Below the pieces are notes generated by a model. The model searched no databases, was not told where the DNA came from, and saw only the letters and a list, made by a program, of their open reading frames with translations. DNA of 31,380 bases, taken from the NCBI GenBank assembly GCA_026415995.1, contig JAOAGB010000023.1, positions 1 to 31,380 of the forward strand, given 5' to 3'. The position numbers were made by a program, and so were the translations under genes. Positions 30,231-31,380 of the stretch are shown here, piece by piece (position 1 is the stretch's first letter; the number at the start of each line of letters is the position of its first letter). The DNA is from Thermodesulfovibrio sp. GTDB lineage: Bacteria > Nitrospirota > Thermodesulfovibrionia > Thermodesulfovibrionales > Thermodesulfovibrionaceae.

Positions 30231-31380
30231 TTAAGATTGACCACCTACAACAATCTCGGGAATCCTAATTGTTGGCATTCCATCGGTAACAGGGACTCCT
30301 TGAGAGTTCTTACCGCATGTTCCTATGGAAAATCCTAAATCATCACCCACCATATCAATACTTTGTAATATTTCTTGCCCTGTACCTATAAGAAGGGCTC
30401 CCCTAACAGGTTCCCCGATTTCTCCCTTTTCAATGGTATATCCTTCCTGAACCTCAAAAACAAATTCTCCAGTAACAGTATTCACCTGTCCTCCTCCCAT
30501 TTTCTTGACAAAGAGACCTTTATCAACAGAATGTAATATCTGTTCTGGTGAATGATTACCGGGAGCAATAAATGTATTGCTCATACGAGGGATTGGATAG
30601 TGTTCATATGATTGTCTTCTTCCATTACCAGTTGAAACTTTACCTTCCTTTAGGGCGGTCCATTTATCGTAAATATAATTTACAAGAACTCCTCTATCAA
30701 CCAAAATAGTTTTTTGTGAAGGAGTTCCCTCATCATCAAAAATATAGGAACCTCTCATGTTAGGAATTGTAGGGTCATCAATTACTGTAATTAAATCTGA
30801 AGCAACTTTTTCTCCAATTTTATCACTATACACTGACAAACCCTCTTGAACAAGATCTGCCTCCAGTCCATGACCAATTGCCTCATGTATCATAGTTCCT
30901 CCAGCTTCTGATGAAATTACAACCGGCATTCTTCCACCTTTAATTCTTCTTGCTTTAAGCATCATAACTGCTCTTTTGGCAGCCTTTTTTGCTAAAATCT
31001 CGGGAGAAATTTCATCAAATATTTCAAAACCTTTTAAACCTCCAACTGCTTCATAACCTGTCTGTATAACTCCATTTTCATGTGCAACAACGTGTATTAA
31101 GAAAAGAGTATAAATCCTTTCCTCATCTGTATAAAAACCTTCAGAATTAGCTATTTTTAATTTTTGAATAGTATCAGAATATAAAACCTTTACTTGTTTT
31201 ACGGATCTGCTTTCTTGCCATGCAATCTTGTTAGCTTCCCTTAAAATTTTTATTTTATCTCTTAAATCTACGTAATTTGGGTTATTTTTTATGAAAAATT
31301 GTCTATCCATTTTTAATGGTGAAAGTTTCTTTAAATTAATTACACTTTCTGAGGAATTATAATTTTTCAAAGAAAAAATT
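30231..31380 (-). CDS. tldD: TldD/PmbA-family metalloprotease, 5' end outside the window
   Basis: The visible 380-odd residues match TldD: the zinc motif HEAIGHGLEAD (HExxxH) with EAGGTMI just before it, then DDEGTPSQKTILVDRGVLVNYIYDKWTA, and MGGGQVNTVTGEFVFEVQEGY. The frame runs open to the window edge, and a complete TldD has about 80 more N-terminal residues, so the TTG at 31370 is not a true start. TldD with TldE (PmbA) forms a heterodimeric protease that trims modified peptides. The partner is not in view; it may lie upstream. Confidence 0.93.
   Translation of the reverse strand, partial: IFSLKNYNSSESVINLKKLSPLKMDRQFFIKNNPNYVDLRDKIKILREANKIAWQESRSVKQVKVLYSDTIQKLKIANSEGFYTDEERIYTLFLIHVVAHENGVIQTGYEAVGGLKGFEIFDEISPEILAKKAAKRAVMMLKARRIKGGRMPVVISSEAGGTMIHEAIGHGLEADLVQEGLSVYSDKIGEKVASDLITVIDDPTIPNMRGSYIFDDEGTPSQKTILVDRGVLVNYIYDKWTALKEGKVSTGNGRRQSYEHYPIPRMSNTFIAPGNHSPEQILHSVDKGLFVKKMGGGQVNTVTGEFVFEVQEGYTIEKGEIGEPVRGALLIGTGQEILQSIDMVGDDLGFSIGTCGKNSQGVPVTDGMPTIRIPEIVVGGQS

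Noticed and set aside
31368..31370. TTG at 31370 as the start of the TldD gene.
   Set aside because: The frame continues open to the window edge and about 80 N-terminal residues of TldD are missing, so the true start lies outside.

Overview
The window reads as a compact, low-G+C (about one third G+C by eye) chromosomal segment of an anaerobic, probably thermophilic, Gram-negative bacterium. LpxC and a DsbC-like lipoprotein indicate an outer membrane. The 2-oxoacid and indolepyruvate ferredoxin oxidoreductases, a small ferredoxin and the acyl-CoA ligases indicate anaerobic ferredoxin-based metabolism. Codon use and gene content resemble Thermodesulfovibrio-like Nitrospirota. That placement is inference, not a database result. 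There are 37 protein genes, two of them cut by the window edges. I see no tRNA, rRNA, CRISPR array, insertion sequence or prophage, and no gene-free stretch longer than about 170 bp.

Layout. 1-4318: the end of a 2-oxoacid:ferredoxin oxidoreductase beta subunit, a beta-hydroxyacid dehydrogenase, a DksA/TraR zinc-finger protein, a short NagA-like deacetylase divergent from a DUF1460 muropeptide amidase, and a cation-diffusion-facilitator transporter. 4315-6190 (minus): rpsF-ssb-rpsR followed by two DUF507 genes and a small HNH protein, with a foldable rpsF leader. 6284-9069 (minus): proA-nadD-degenerate NtrC/Fis-like regulator. 9165-9347: a ferredoxin with its terminator. 9389-12211 (minus): cimA-hisI-HIT-Nudix. 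12296-18888: an aryl-pyruvate/aryl-CoA region with iorA (plus), a convergent operon iorB-paaK-ACT-paaK-ACT (minus), and a divergent LysR regulator. 18878-20943 (minus): murA and a DsbC-like lipoprotein. 20982-23090: bifunctional Rel. 23076-28196 (minus): a manganese-dependent pyrophosphatase, MoxR-DUF58-TgpA, and a Sua5/YrdC protein. 28294-31380: folK, an OsmC-family protein, lpxC and a partial tldD.

How the genes work together. The clearest functional unit is the aryl module. Indolepyruvate oxidoreductase interconverts aryl-pyruvates with aryl-acetyl-CoA. Two ligase/ACT pairs would interconvert the CoA esters with free aryl-acids. A LysR regulator sits across a short divergent promoter. MoxR-DUF58-TgpA is a recognised envelope/chaperone-type cassette. 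The NagA-like and AmiA-like pair suggests muropeptide recycling.

I did not find a clear-cut new defence or mobile system; most of the window is housekeeping. The items most worth a second look are: a DUF58 gene whose membrane N-terminus is encoded only upstream of its first ATG, behind a strong ribosome-binding site and an AUU/AUC codon; an rpsF leader that can pair with its own ribosome-binding site; an IorA without its ferredoxin domain; a promoter region where two divergent genes appear to share one palindromic -35 element; and an NtrC-like protein with ruined ATPase motifs.
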